From positions 1 to 21,630 of IMG/VR virus record IMGVR_UViG_3300010885_041594: a stretch of DNA of 21,630 nucleotides; one strand, 5' to 3'. The notes beneath the pieces were generated by a model. That model had not been told where the DNA came from. It worked only from the letters and a program-made list of their open reading frames with translations, and did not search any database. Shown here piece by piece: positions 8,858 through 16,510 of this stretch. This DNA comes from a virus. A program made the translations under genes and the position numbers. The stretch's first letter is position 1. Every line of letters begins with the position of its first letter.

Positions 8858-10069
8858 TTATATACGAGATTCAAATTCTGCAATGCGTCCTTTAACAGGA
8901 TGGTACACTGTAGCTATTCCAGCTCTTATGTTATTAATATAATTATTATCTAAGTGCCATCTATCTGTTCCAGATAAACTAGGCATCTGTTGTATTCTCA
9001 CTCCTTTAACTTCTTTAGCCATATAGTGATGTTTATCTCCTGTATGAACTTCTCTATATCTAGAACATCCAAACGCTTCACTATTATTTCCTGTAGCAAA
9101 CACTAAAGGAAGATCTTCTATTTTACAATTACCATGATGATAACCAATAAATGTATTTCCTAATAACACCATCTTAGTGGTTGAATGTTCTCTTTGAAAT
9201 GCAATATTAGATGTGTTTGAAAAATATACATCCAAAGCATGTGCCAAATAAAATGATTTAGTTCTATCATGATTACCTTGTACAAGAATCACTTCAACAT
9301 TATCTGAATATGCTTTTAGTATTGATATAGCTGTAACTAATAAATCAAACCCTTCTTCATATTCATTATCATATCCTGTAAGAACATCTTGAGGAGTACC
9401 ATTAGTTGTTTGATTTTGATAATTATCTGTATGAAAGAAATCATTTGATATTGGAAATACAACAGTTCTTATATCAAAAGAAGCTTTAGCTTTACTTAAT
9501 AAATCTACTAATACATATAAAAATTGTTCTTTTTTTGTTTGAATACTTTCACCCTCTATTGTTTTCTTAGCTAAATGAAAATCAGCTATAGATATTTCTA
9601 AATCAACAGTTTCTGTATTAATAGTAGATTTTACTATATTTAATTTAACTTGGTTTGGTTTGTAGTTTTCTAAAAACTTAGCAAAGTCTTCAGGTGAATA
9701 ATCTTTTGCTTCTTTTCTCTTAGAGAAGATTGAGGAAGTGAACTTCCCACTTGGTAGCATCTTAGACCAGTAGTTTGTAATTACATACTTGTCTAGATTT
9801 ATCTTATGTAGCTTAGCTAACTCAATATCATCTTTAGGATTAAAATCAGATATAATTGTACTTTGTATTGTACCCTTTTCAATATTTACTTTTCGTTCCT
9901 CTGTATAATTTTTTTCTACGATTTGAGGATTATCCTTTTCTCTAAGTTCTTTTAATAATTCATTAACTTCAAATTCACTTATGCCTAATCTTTCAGCATA
10001 GAACTTCTTGCTTTTCTTCATACGCAATAGCTCTTCTAACTGAGCTAATAAATCTTGATTTTCAGACAT
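8858..10069 (-). CDS. Calcineurin-like metallophosphoesterase with N-terminal HTH-like segment
   Basis: This 403-residue protein has the full set of metallophosphoesterase motifs in order: D-x-H at 163-165 (IADFH), ND-FFH at 209-213, GNHD at 265-268, HH at 311-312 and H-x-GD-x-HH at 342-348. The family hydrolyses phosphodiesters or phosphomonoesters at a two-metal centre. The phage substrate is not evident. Residues about 18-43 read as a helix-turn-helix (KKFYAERLGISEFEVNELLK), so it may act on or sit at nucleic acid. It is the first gene after the strong terminator at 10178-10206 and a candidate promoter, and it heads the tail operon. Its presence between fibre and tail genes suggests a late or packaged enzyme, but that is inference. 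Confidence 0.85.
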   Translation of the reverse strand: MSENQDLLAQLEELLRMKKSKKFYAERLGISEFEVNELLKELREKDNPQIVEKNYTEERKVNIEKGTIQSTIISDFNPKDDIELAKLHKINLDKYVITNYWSKMLPSGKFTSSIFSKRKEAKDYSPEDFAKFLENYKPNQVKLNIVKSTINTETVDLEISIADFHLAKKTIEGESIQTKKEQFLYVLVDLLSKAKASFDIRTVVFPISNDFFHTDNYQNQTTNGTPQDVLTGYDNEYEEGFDLLVTAISILKAYSDNVEVILVQGNHDRTKSFYLAHALDVYFSNTSNIAFQREHSTTKMVLLGNTFIGYHHGNCKIEDLPLVFATGNNSEAFGCSRYREVHTGDKHHYMAKEVKGVRIQQMPSLSGTDRWHLDNNYINNIRAGIATVYHPVKGRIAEFESRI

Positions 10070-10090
10070 ATGTATTCATATTAGTTAAAA

Positions 10091-10176
10091 AATATTGTAA
10101 AGATAAAAAATTGTTTTTATAGTTAACAATATTTTTAGTTATAGACTTAATTCTTTATAACTAAAATAGTTATAAA
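10091..10176. repeat. Operator-like repeats around the candidate promoter
   Basis: 10154-10163 and 10167-10176 form a perfect 10-bp inverted repeat (TTTATAACTA / TAGTTATAAA) with a 3-nt spacer. The core TAGTTA recurs at 10082, 10120 and 10136, as well as inside the palindrome. A further 8-bp inverted repeat, AATATTGT (10091-10098) / ACAATATT (10126-10133), brackets the candidate promoter. This could be a repressor or activator site, or just AT-rich sequence. Confidence 0.4.
10098..10129 (-). promoter_or_regulatory. Candidate Bacteroidota-type promoter for the tail operon
   Basis: On the minus strand TTG (10129-10127) is followed 21 nt later by TATCTTTA (10105-10098). This is close to the Bacteroidota consensus TTTG ~19-21 nt TAnnTTTG, although the final G is missing. 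A start of transcription near 10090 would leave a 5' leader of about 20 nt before ATG at 10069. It sits directly after a terminator, where a promoter is expected. The region is very AT-rich, so chance matches are easy. Confidence 0.35.
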
Positions 10177-10177
10177 T

Positions 10178-10206
10178 AAAAACTCCTCAGAAATAAATCT
10201 GAGGAG
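10178..10206 (-). terminator. Intrinsic terminator closing the fibre island
   Basis: The minus strand reads a perfect 9-bp stem, CTCCTCAGA / TCTGAGGAG (10206-10198 with 10191-10183), with a 6-nt loop and an immediate T5 run (10182-10178). A weaker 9-bp stem with one G-U pair (AACCUUGUU / AACAGGGUU, 10237-10229 with 10217-10209) precedes it, right after the stop of the 171-aa gene. Together they mark the end of the fibre transcription unit. Confidence 0.88.
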
Positions 10207-10244
10207 AAAACCCTGTTAAACCAACAAAAACAAGGTTAATTATA

Positions 10245-10760
10245 TTATAATATTGGAGTGGTAGTCGTAGTGGTTGTTGGACAAATTATTGAAGCACAAT
10301 CATCTGCCTGGTCAATGTCTAATATTGGTGTTCCTAGTGGAGTTCCACCACAACCTAAGTACGATATTATTTCTATTACAGCATTTACTAAAGGATAATA
10401 GTAGAATTTACCAACTGTAAGTGGATATAAATTATCAAAACTACCACCACCATTTGGTGTACATGCACCACAATCATATATAGTTATAGTATATTGATAA
10501 CTAGAACAAGCTTCAGTGGTAGTAGATGTTGTAGTTGGTTGTTCTACAGGAATTTCAACATAATTTGTACATAATCCATTATTTGATCTCACTCTAATAG
10601 TTGTTGTATAATCAGGAACAAGAGCTGATGGATATCCTGCCAGGAGTGAAGCTTTGCTCACCCCTGATTCAAAAGCTGATAGATATCCATCAAGATTTGA
10701 ATAAAGGTCAAAAGGACCTGAATCTGTTCCTGCTGTAGTTAAGGTTATTAATACTGTCAT
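10245..10760 (-). CDS. Small GPF-module fibre-associated protein with Thr linker
   Basis: This is a 171-residue protein. Residues 1-73 form the GPF module (GPFDLYSNLDGY near 15-26, TTIRVRSNNGLCTN near 53-66). From GPF onward, about 33 of 57 aligned positions match the module in the 296-aa protein by hand count. A short linker (about 74-83, PTTTSTTT) leads to a cysteine-rich domain (85-160: YQYTITIYDCGACTPNGGG, YLGCGG, DDCASIIC), then a bare TTTTTTT tail ending PIL. It is the last gene of the fibre island, 17 nt after the 913-aa gene, and forms a pair with it like the 279/296-aa pair. I infer a role as an accessory tail-fibre or receptor-binding component. The exact function is unknown. Confidence 0.75.
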   Translation of the reverse strand: MTVLITLTTAGTDSGPFDLYSNLDGYLSAFESGVSKASLLAGYPSALVPDYTTTIRVRSNNGLCTNYVEIPVEQPTTTSTTTEACSSYQYTITIYDCGACTPNGGGSFDNLYPLTVGKFYYYPLVNAVIEIISYLGCGGTPLGTPILDIDQADDCASIICPTTTTTTTPIL

Positions 10761-10777
10761 AATATATTGGTTTTAAA

Positions 10778-13519
10778 TTATCTAACTGTTGTAGTTGTCG
10801 TAGTTGTAATTGCACATTCTCCATTTGTTGTACAAGCAGAGTATAATACAGTGTATGTACTTGTTGTAGCTGGATATAAAACAGGGTTATCATTTGCATA
10901 ATAAAGTATCTCAATTGTACCTATTTGTGAAGTTTGAACACATACACCTATTTCTCCTGGAGATGTAACGTTCTGACCAAAATCACCACCTCCACATACT
11001 GCACCTTTTCCAACACTTATACTAACTGTATTATTTAAATGGAAAACATTTCCTGTAGCAGCATCAAGATCTTGTTGAGTTATGTTAAAATTTAAACATG
11101 TACAAGGTGCAGAAAATTCTGTAGTTGTAGTAGTAGTGGTAGGTCCAGCTGTAGTAGTAGTTGTTGTTGTTGAACTTGTGCTAGTTGAACTAGAACTAGT
11201 TGTACTAGTTGTAGGAGTTGCAGTTGTTGTACTAGTAGTGGTACTGCTAGAACTAGTTGTAGTACTTGTACTAGTAGATGTGCTAGTTGAACTAGAACTT
11301 GTAGTTGTTGTAAGACAAGGATGTGCAGCTAAACAATCAACACAATCAGTATAGATAGTAGAATCTCCTAATGTTATTGTTGGAGAATTTAGAGAAGTAC
11401 CTAACGCTCTATAACAATATCCATTTGTAGCATATACAGTATCACCAATAGCAGTGCAATAAGGTAGGCCTACATATTCAAGTTGTGATATATCACAACA
11501 AGTAGATTCTACTTCAAATATGATATCATCACAAGGTGCAGAATCAGTTACCACCACATTAGGTCCTAGTATTAATGAAGTATTAATTATACATGATACA
11601 TCAATACTACCAGGATATGGAATTGTTCCTCCCACTCCAAGACCTGTACAACAATTTATAGCTGACCAATCATTTGTTCCAGGAGATCCAATAGGACCTG
11701 TAGTTTCTAATGTATATCCTGAACAAGGTATAGTAGTTGTAGTAGTTGTTGTGGTTGATGGTGCTATACATGTTGTACCTGTAGTACCTAATATGTGAGT
11801 ACCTCCTACTGGAGCTGGATTCCACTCTGGTGTATTACCAGGGTATACACAAATATCTCCAGAATTATTTGTAATATCATCAGGATCAATATAAACATCT
11901 TGTCCATTACAATCTACATATCTAATACCAGAAGTATTAAATCCTATAGCTTCCCATGACCATATAGTACAAGGTCCAACAGTTGTAGTTGTTGTAGTGG
12001 TTGGACAATTTACATTGAAATTAGCTACTTGATGAAATCCAAAAGTAGGTGCTGGATTCCAAGTAGGTGTAACACCTGGATAAACACATATAACTCCTGA
12101 ATTGTTTGTCACATCTATAGCAGGTATTGCAGCAGGTAAACCTTCACAATCTGTATATTCTAAATCAGAAACATTTACTCCTATTGATTGCCATAGCCAT
12201 TCTGTACATGGAGCTATTGTTGTAGTAGTGGTTGTGGTTGAACTTGAACTTGAACTAGTTGTAGTGGTTGTTGGACAACCTCCACCCAATAGAAAACTTC
12301 CTGCCCCACATACGTATTCAGGAGAAGGACTTCCAACTAATGAACAAAAAGTAAACGTGTCAAAAAGCGTAATATTAACTGTTTGTAATACTCCATTACA
12401 ATCTGTATATTGTATTATAGCATACCCAAGATCATCACATGCAGTATTAGCAATAAATGTTACTTCAACACATGAGTTAACAGTTGTAGTGGTAGTTGTA
12501 GTTGATGATGGTGGTATTGTAGTGGTAGTTGTTGTTGTAGGACAAGGTTCAGAATCAACTATTAACACTTTAGGTCCTAATAATAATGAACCATCTATTA
12601 TACAACCTGTATTAACAATATTAGGACGTATAATTGTTCCTCCCACTGTTATATTTGTATTACATTCAATACCTTCCCAATCAGTATCTCCAGGGAAAGC
12701 AGATGGTCCTGTAGCTTCTAAGTTGTAAGAAACACAAGGTAAAGCTGCTGTAGTGGTGGTAGTTGTAGTTGGAGCACATTCTCCATCAGTTATACAAATT
12801 GTACCACTTCCAACAACTGTAATAGAACCAGTTCCTGTAAATGCAATAGAACCAACTTGAGCACAAATATAAATTGTATCATCTGTAAGCTTTATAAATT
12901 GAGGATCTCCATTACCATCTATCCAATATAAATTCACTTTTCCTATAGCTGTTACTTCATTACAGAAAGATTGTATAAATAATGTAGTGGTGGTTGTTGT
13001 TGTAATAGATGAACAACATACTCCTGTATTTAATACATTAATTTGTCCCACTTCAATTGTTGGATAATTATTATCTACACAAACTGTATCAACAACATTA
13101 GTAGCAGTAACTGTTGTAGGCTGAAGTGTATCACATTCTACATAAGTAAATGTTCCAGGAAACTGAGCAACTGAAACATATTCATAATATGTACAAGGAC
13201 AAAGAGTTGTTGTTGATGTTGTGGTACTAGAAGTGGAACAATTCCATATTGTTTGACAATTCACTGTATTATTTACAATAGATGTAAACTGATTGTATAG
13301 ATTTGGATTATTTAAAATATTATTTATAATATTTTCAACCATTCCTGGTCCACAAATAAATCCATCCATTTCTTCTATTACTTCTGTAAGACTATCACAA
13401 TTTGATACACCAGTACATGATAAATTAGGACCTTGATACACAACATCATTTGATGAAGTTCCACATCCACAAGGATTACTTCCACATCCACAAGGGGTTA
13501 TATTATTTGAACAACTCAT
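10778..13519 (-). CDS. Modular adhesin-like tail-fibre protein, cysteine-flanked beads on Thr linkers
   Basis: This is a 913-residue protein. Residues 1-94 form a Cys/Gly-rich start (CGCGSNPCGCG) and an adaptor domain (SSNDVVYQGPN, DGFICG, NNPNLYNQF, NCQTIWNC) shared with the 279-aa protein. Next come domains of roughly 60-70 residues, most starting and ending in Cys, joined by TTTTTTT linkers: about 107-169, 186-248, 262-326, 350-415, 438-505, 517-584, 599-663 and 664-735. A 65-residue Ser/Thr linker (736-800), a last domain (805-902) and a bare Thr tail ending VR follow. Domains 262-326 and 599-663 match at about 34 of 66 positions, and 438-505 and 517-584 at about 36 of 69. A surface fibre with adaptor-docked N-terminus is inferred. 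No signal peptide is seen, as expected for a virion protein. Confidence 0.8.
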   Translation of the reverse strand: MSCSNNITPCGCGSNPCGCGTSSNDVVYQGPNLSCTGVSNCDSLTEVIEEMDGFICGPGMVENIINNILNNPNLYNQFTSIVNNTVNCQTIWNCSTSSTTTSTTTLCPCTYYEYVSVAQFPGTFTYVECDTLQPTTVTATNVVDTVCVDNNYPTIEVGQINVLNTGVCCSSITTTTTTTLFIQSFCNEVTAIGKVNLYWIDGNGDPQFIKLTDDTIYICAQVGSIAFTGTGSITVVGSGTICITDGECAPTTTTTTTAALPCVSYNLEATGPSAFPGDTDWEGIECNTNITVGGTIIRPNIVNTGCIIDGSLLLGPKVLIVDSEPCPTTTTTTTIPPSSTTTTTTTVNSCVEVTFIANTACDDLGYAIIQYTDCNGVLQTVNITLFDTFTFCSLVGSPSPEYVCGAGSFLLGGGCPTTTTTSSSSSSTTTTTTTIAPCTEWLWQSIGVNVSDLEYTDCEGLPAAIPAIDVTNNSGVICVYPGVTPTWNPAPTFGFHQVANFNVNCPTTTTTTTVGPCTIWSWEAIGFNTSGIRYVDCNGQDVYIDPDDITNNSGDICVYPGNTPEWNPAPVGGTHILGTTGTTCIAPSTTTTTTTTIPCSGYTLETTGPIGSPGTNDWSAINCCTGLGVGGTIPYPGSIDVSCIINTSLILGPNVVVTDSAPCDDIIFEVESTCCDISQLEYVGLPYCTAIGDTVYATNGYCYRALGTSLNSPTITLGDSTIYTDCVDCLAAHPCLTTTTSSSSTSTSTSTSTTTSSSSTTTSTTTATPTTSTTSSSSTSTSSTTTTTTTAGPTTTTTTTEFSAPCTCLNFNITQQDLDAATGNVFHLNNTVSISVGKGAVCGGGDFGQNVTSPGEIGVCVQTSQIGTIEILYYANDNPVLYPATTSTYTVLYSACTTNGECAITTTTTTTVR
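11120..11314 (-). repeat. Ser/Thr low-complexity linker repeat in the 913-aa fibre protein
   Basis: Residues about 736-800 are almost only Ser and Thr, in blocks such as TTTTSSSSTSTSTST separated by ATPT and AGPT. The DNA is a degenerate triplet repeat (GTT/GTA/AGT on the plus strand) with mixed synonymous codons. It is probably an extended flexible spacer. Confidence 0.85.
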
Positions 13520-13549
13520 TTTATTTTTTATTTATTTTTATTATTATAA

Positions 13550-14440
13550 TTAACAACTTCCTGTTTCTGTTAATGTTATTGTTACAGCATCTGCATTAAG
13601 AATATTAACTGGTGAGAATGTATAAGTTCCTGTTACTGGCGCTTCTATACTTTCTATTTTTACACAATTAACATATAAAGATACACAACTTACTGGTCCT
13701 ATTATAGTTAAATCTACACTAATAGGATCATTAGTTCCACCTTGTGCTCCACTATATGTAGTAATAGGTGGTACAGGAGTAGCAGTAGCTATAAACCAAC
13801 CAGTAGCATAAACATCATCAATAAAACTAGCATTTGTTTCATTTGCTAAAACAAGATCTCCTGCTACACAATATACAGTAGTGGTAGTGGTTGTAGTTGT
13901 TGGTTCAGCTGTAGTAGTAGTTGTGGTAGTGCTACTACTTGTACTAGTTGTGCTTGTACTTGTTGAACTACTAGTTGTTGTAGTAGTTGAACAATCAAAA
14001 GAAGTTTGAACAGCAGTTATACCATTTAATACTAATGATGTATTTATAATACAAGGTGTTGTAAATGTATCTCCAATAAAAGGTAAAACTCCTGCTCTAC
14101 CACGCCCATAACATAATTGTGCTGACCAACTAGCATTATTGATTGTCGCTGTTAAATCATATACATAACATGCTTGAGCAACAGTTGTTGTTGTAGAGGT
14201 TGTTGATGTAGTAGGAAGTACATTTAATGGTATATCAATAGAATTTGTACATACACCTGAAGATATCACTCTAATTGTAACTGTTCCATTAGGAACAACA
14301 TTAGATGTATATCCAGCTTGTAATATAGCAGCAGATACATTTGTTGCAAATGGAACTGTATAACCATCTGTATTTGAATAAAGATCAAATGGTCCAGCAG
14401 ATCCACCTACTGGTATAACTAATGTTATTAATGCTATCAT
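13550..14440 (-). CDS. GPF-module fibre-associated protein with Thr linkers
   Basis: This is a 296-residue protein. Residues 1-73 form the GPF module (AGPFDLYSNTDGY near 15-27, TVTIRVISSGVCTN near 53-66). A TTSTTSTTTT linker precedes a cysteine-flanked domain (about 90-150, with NNASWSAQLC and PCIINTSLVLNG) that resembles two beads of the neighbouring 913-aa protein (CIIDGSLLLGP, CIINTSLILGP). A Ser/Thr linker (151-189) leads to a C-terminal beta-rich domain (191-296) ending VTITLTETGSC. The gene follows the adaptor-bearing 279-aa gene by 35 nt and precedes the 913-aa gene by 30 nt. It is probably a fibre partner or tip; the exact role is unknown. Confidence 0.76.
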   Translation of the reverse strand: MIALITLVIPVGGSAGPFDLYSNTDGYTVPFATNVSAAILQAGYTSNVVPNGTVTIRVISSGVCTNSIDIPLNVLPTTSTTSTTTTVAQACYVYDLTATINNASWSAQLCYGRGRAGVLPFIGDTFTTPCIINTSLVLNGITAVQTSFDCSTTTTTSSSTSTSTTSTSSSTTTTTTTAEPTTTTTTTTVYCVAGDLVLANETNASFIDDVYATGWFIATATPVPPITTYSGAQGGTNDPISVDLTIIGPVSCVSLYVNCVKIESIEAPVTGTYTFSPVNILNADAVTITLTETGSC

Positions 14441-14475
14441 ATTTTTATTTATTTTTTATTATTTATTTTTTATTA

Positions 14476-15315
14476 TTAACATGATGCACATAAAACACCT
14501 AAAGGAGCAACACTACCATCTGAAGCAACTCCATTTGCTGTACATACTGCACTACCTGTAATTTTTATTTTATACTGATTTATTCCACCAAGTCCTATAA
14601 ATACTATAGTAGCACCAGCATCAGTATAAACAATACTTGATGAACTTGTTATTTTGACACCTGGTGCTCCAGTAATATTTGATACCCAACAATCAGTATC
14701 TAATGTTGTAGCACAACCATCAAAGGTATCAGGTGTTCCAGATATACGAGAAGGGAAAACTAGAATAGTCGTAGTTGTTGTGGTTGTACTACTACTAGTA
14801 GATGTACTTGTACTTGTACTTGTTGATGTAGAAGTAGAAGTACTAGTCGAAGTGCTTGTAGATGTAGAAGAACTAGTTGATGTTGATGTACTTGTACTAG
14901 TTGAAGAACTACTTGTAGTTGTTGTTGTAGGATCTGGAAGCTGATTAGCACTTCCTGTAAATGTACAATTAATAAATATAGTTGTTGATGTTGTTGTTGT
15001 TGTTGGTGGGGGACCACATGCAATTATTGTACTACAATTAATTGCCCCATTAACTAATGTAATAAAATTAGGAAATAGGTTTGGATTGTTTTGTATTAAA
15101 TCTAATATGTGTTGTGTTAACTCTACACTGCAAATAAAATAATCTAATTGTTGAAATACCTCTGTTGCTGTCATTCCTGTTACAATGTTAGAACACACTC
15201 CATTTGGACCATCATATATTAAATCATTAGTTGTAAGACCACTATGATCACATGATGTTCCTGGATTAGTAGGAGTGTCTGGACAATCGCATTTTTTTGG
15301 TAAGAATGGCCACAT
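14476..15315 (-). CDS. Adaptor-type fibre protein with long Ser/Thr linker and knob
   Basis: This is a 279-residue protein. A Cys-rich start (KKCDCPDTP) leads to an adaptor domain at about 28-100 (TTNDLIYDGPN, LDYFICS, NNPNLFPNF, NCSTIIAC). It aligns without gaps to residues 22-94 of the 913-aa protein, with about 29 of 73 positions identical by hand count. A short TTTTTSTT linker and a small segment follow, then a 55-residue Ser/Thr run (129-183). The C-terminal domain of about 95 residues (SSSIVYTDAGATIVFIGLGG, ending LCASC) shares its VY-x-D-x-G-x-T pattern with the end of the 301-aa protein. The layout suggests a short fibre with particle-binding head, flexible stalk and receptor-facing knob. 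The frame is certain; the role is inferred. Confidence 0.77.
   Translation of the reverse strand: MWPFLPKKCDCPDTPTNPGTSCDHSGLTTNDLIYDGPNGVCSNIVTGMTATEVFQQLDYFICSVELTQHILDLIQNNPNLFPNFITLVNGAINCSTIIACGPPPTTTTTSTTIFINCTFTGSANQLPDPTTTTTSSSSTSTSTSTSTSSSTSTSTSTSTSTSTSTSTSTSTSTSSSTTTTTTTILVFPSRISGTPDTFDGCATTLDTDCWVSNITGAPGVKITSSSSIVYTDAGATIVFIGLGGINQYKIKITGSAVCTANGVASDGSVAPLGVLCASC
14767..14931 (-). repeat. Ser-Thr dipeptide repeat linker in the 279-aa protein
   Basis: Residues about 129-183 are TTTTT, SSSS, then a long (ST)n run. The DNA repeat unit is ACT-AGT-like, but synonymous codons vary along the run (AGT, TCT, TCG, TCA; ACT, ACA), so the protein repeat is better kept than the DNA repeat. 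Confidence 0.85.
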
Positions 15316-15321
15316 AACTAA

Positions 15322-16488
15322 TTAAGGTTTGTACATTATATAATGAAGAGCTATTACAGGTTGAATATTAGTATGAGCATCTCCACTACCAGTAGCAGCA
15401 TTTGTCATTGTTACTGTAATAGTTTCAGTTACATTACTAGTTTTTCCAACAGTTGGAACTGTGTTTGTTCCTGCTAAATTATAATCTTCACTAGCATAAG
15501 TAGATTTTTTAGCTATATAATTTGTAGGACTCAATGTTGTAACTGTAGTTACTACATCTGTATTTGCTACAAAATGACTATGAGGTGCTGCCACAGCAGT
15601 TGCAGTGTTTACGTGTGTATGATTTGGTAATTGAGGTGTTGTAAGAGTAATACAATTATCTCCTTGTACATCTCCTAAATCATATAATGGATTACTACAT
15701 GTAGTACATGATCCACAAGGATCTGTTTGTGATGGAAAAGGATTATTTCCCATAACTGTAGTTCCAACAATAGCTCTTCCTCTTAAATCTGGTGTACCAT
15801 TTAATCCATTACATAAATATACGTTAGCCCAATATCCAATACCTTGTCCTGTTAAACTAAGACTATCTCCTGCAGTTGGATAACCAGACAATGGTCCATA
15901 ATAAGCAATAGGGCAATAAGGAACCATTCTAGCACTAGCTGAATTAGTTGAAGGTTGACTAGCTAAATAGTTAGCAATATATGTATTTACATTAAATCTA
16001 GTTACATTGTTAGCAGTCAAGTCTGCTGCTAATATACTAAATGCTGCATTTAAAGAACAAAGGTTATTTATAGTAGCTTGTAAAACATCGTGTGTATCTG
16101 AAGAACCACTAACTCCTGTTAAACATCCAACTGTATAAGGAGCATTAAGATCACCAAGTGCAGAAAATACAGTGTCAAGTTGAACTTGTATATCACACAC
16201 AGATTTTACAATAGCTGTAAGCACTTCATTTAATGTAAATCCTGTACATGTAGTACAAGGAGGAAGATATGATTTTACAATGTCACATATAATTGTAGGA
16301 TCTATAATAGGTTTTATTCCTGTACCATTTATTGCTGGAACAAGAAAATTTGTAATAGCATTTTCAACAGATAATAAACTATCACCAGTTAAAATACCAA
16401 GAGCAGGAACATCTATTCCTGTATATTTTACGCACTGATCTGAGATAGTTTCAGCACATCCATTATAACAATTTGAGCAAGTTGACAT
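15322..16488 (-). CDS. Phage tail collar-domain protein (short tail fibre / receptor-binding)
   Basis: This is a 388-residue protein. The N-terminal part (1-185) is Cys-rich at the very start (STCSNCYNGCAE) and then helical (DSLLSVENAITNFLVPAING, FTLNEVLTAIVKSVCDIQVQ). Residues about 188-245 carry a tail-collar pattern (YGPL...YW-x-YLCNGLNGTPDLRGRAIVG). The C-terminus has LTTPQLPNHTH at about 282-292 and NIQPVIALHYIMYKP at the end, the signature of phage tail collar / microcystin-dependent-protein-like domains. The HTH histidines resemble the metal-binding H-x-H of T4-type fibres. Unlike its neighbours it has no Thr linker. It sits 22 nt after the 301-aa gene and 6 nt before the 279-aa gene. 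A receptor-binding short fibre is the likely role. Confidence 0.85.
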   Translation of the reverse strand: MSTCSNCYNGCAETISDQCVKYTGIDVPALGILTGDSLLSVENAITNFLVPAINGTGIKPIIDPTIICDIVKSYLPPCTTCTGFTLNEVLTAIVKSVCDIQVQLDTVFSALGDLNAPYTVGCLTGVSGSSDTHDVLQATINNLCSLNAAFSILAADLTANNVTRFNVNTYIANYLASQPSTNSASARMVPYCPIAYYGPLSGYPTAGDSLSLTGQGIGYWANVYLCNGLNGTPDLRGRAIVGTTVMGNNPFPSQTDPCGSCTTCSNPLYDLGDVQGDNCITLTTPQLPNHTHVNTATAVAAPHSHFVANTDVVTTVTTLSPTNYIAKKSTYASEDYNLAGTNTVPTVGKTSNVTETITVTMTNAATGSGDAHTNIQPVIALHYIMYKP

Positions 16489-16510
16489 ATTATTTTATTT
16501 TTTTAAAAGT

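Noticed and set aside
10708-15023. Minus-strand frames rich in Gln/His/Leu (10708-10914, 14760-15023)
   Set aside because: They are out-of-frame readings of the linker regions of the 913-aa and 279-aa genes and have no features of their own.
10245-16488. Diversity-generating retroelement acting on fibre tips
   Set aside because: No reverse transcriptase, no template repeat and no adenine-biased variable copy is visible in the window; elements elsewhere in the genome cannot be excluded.
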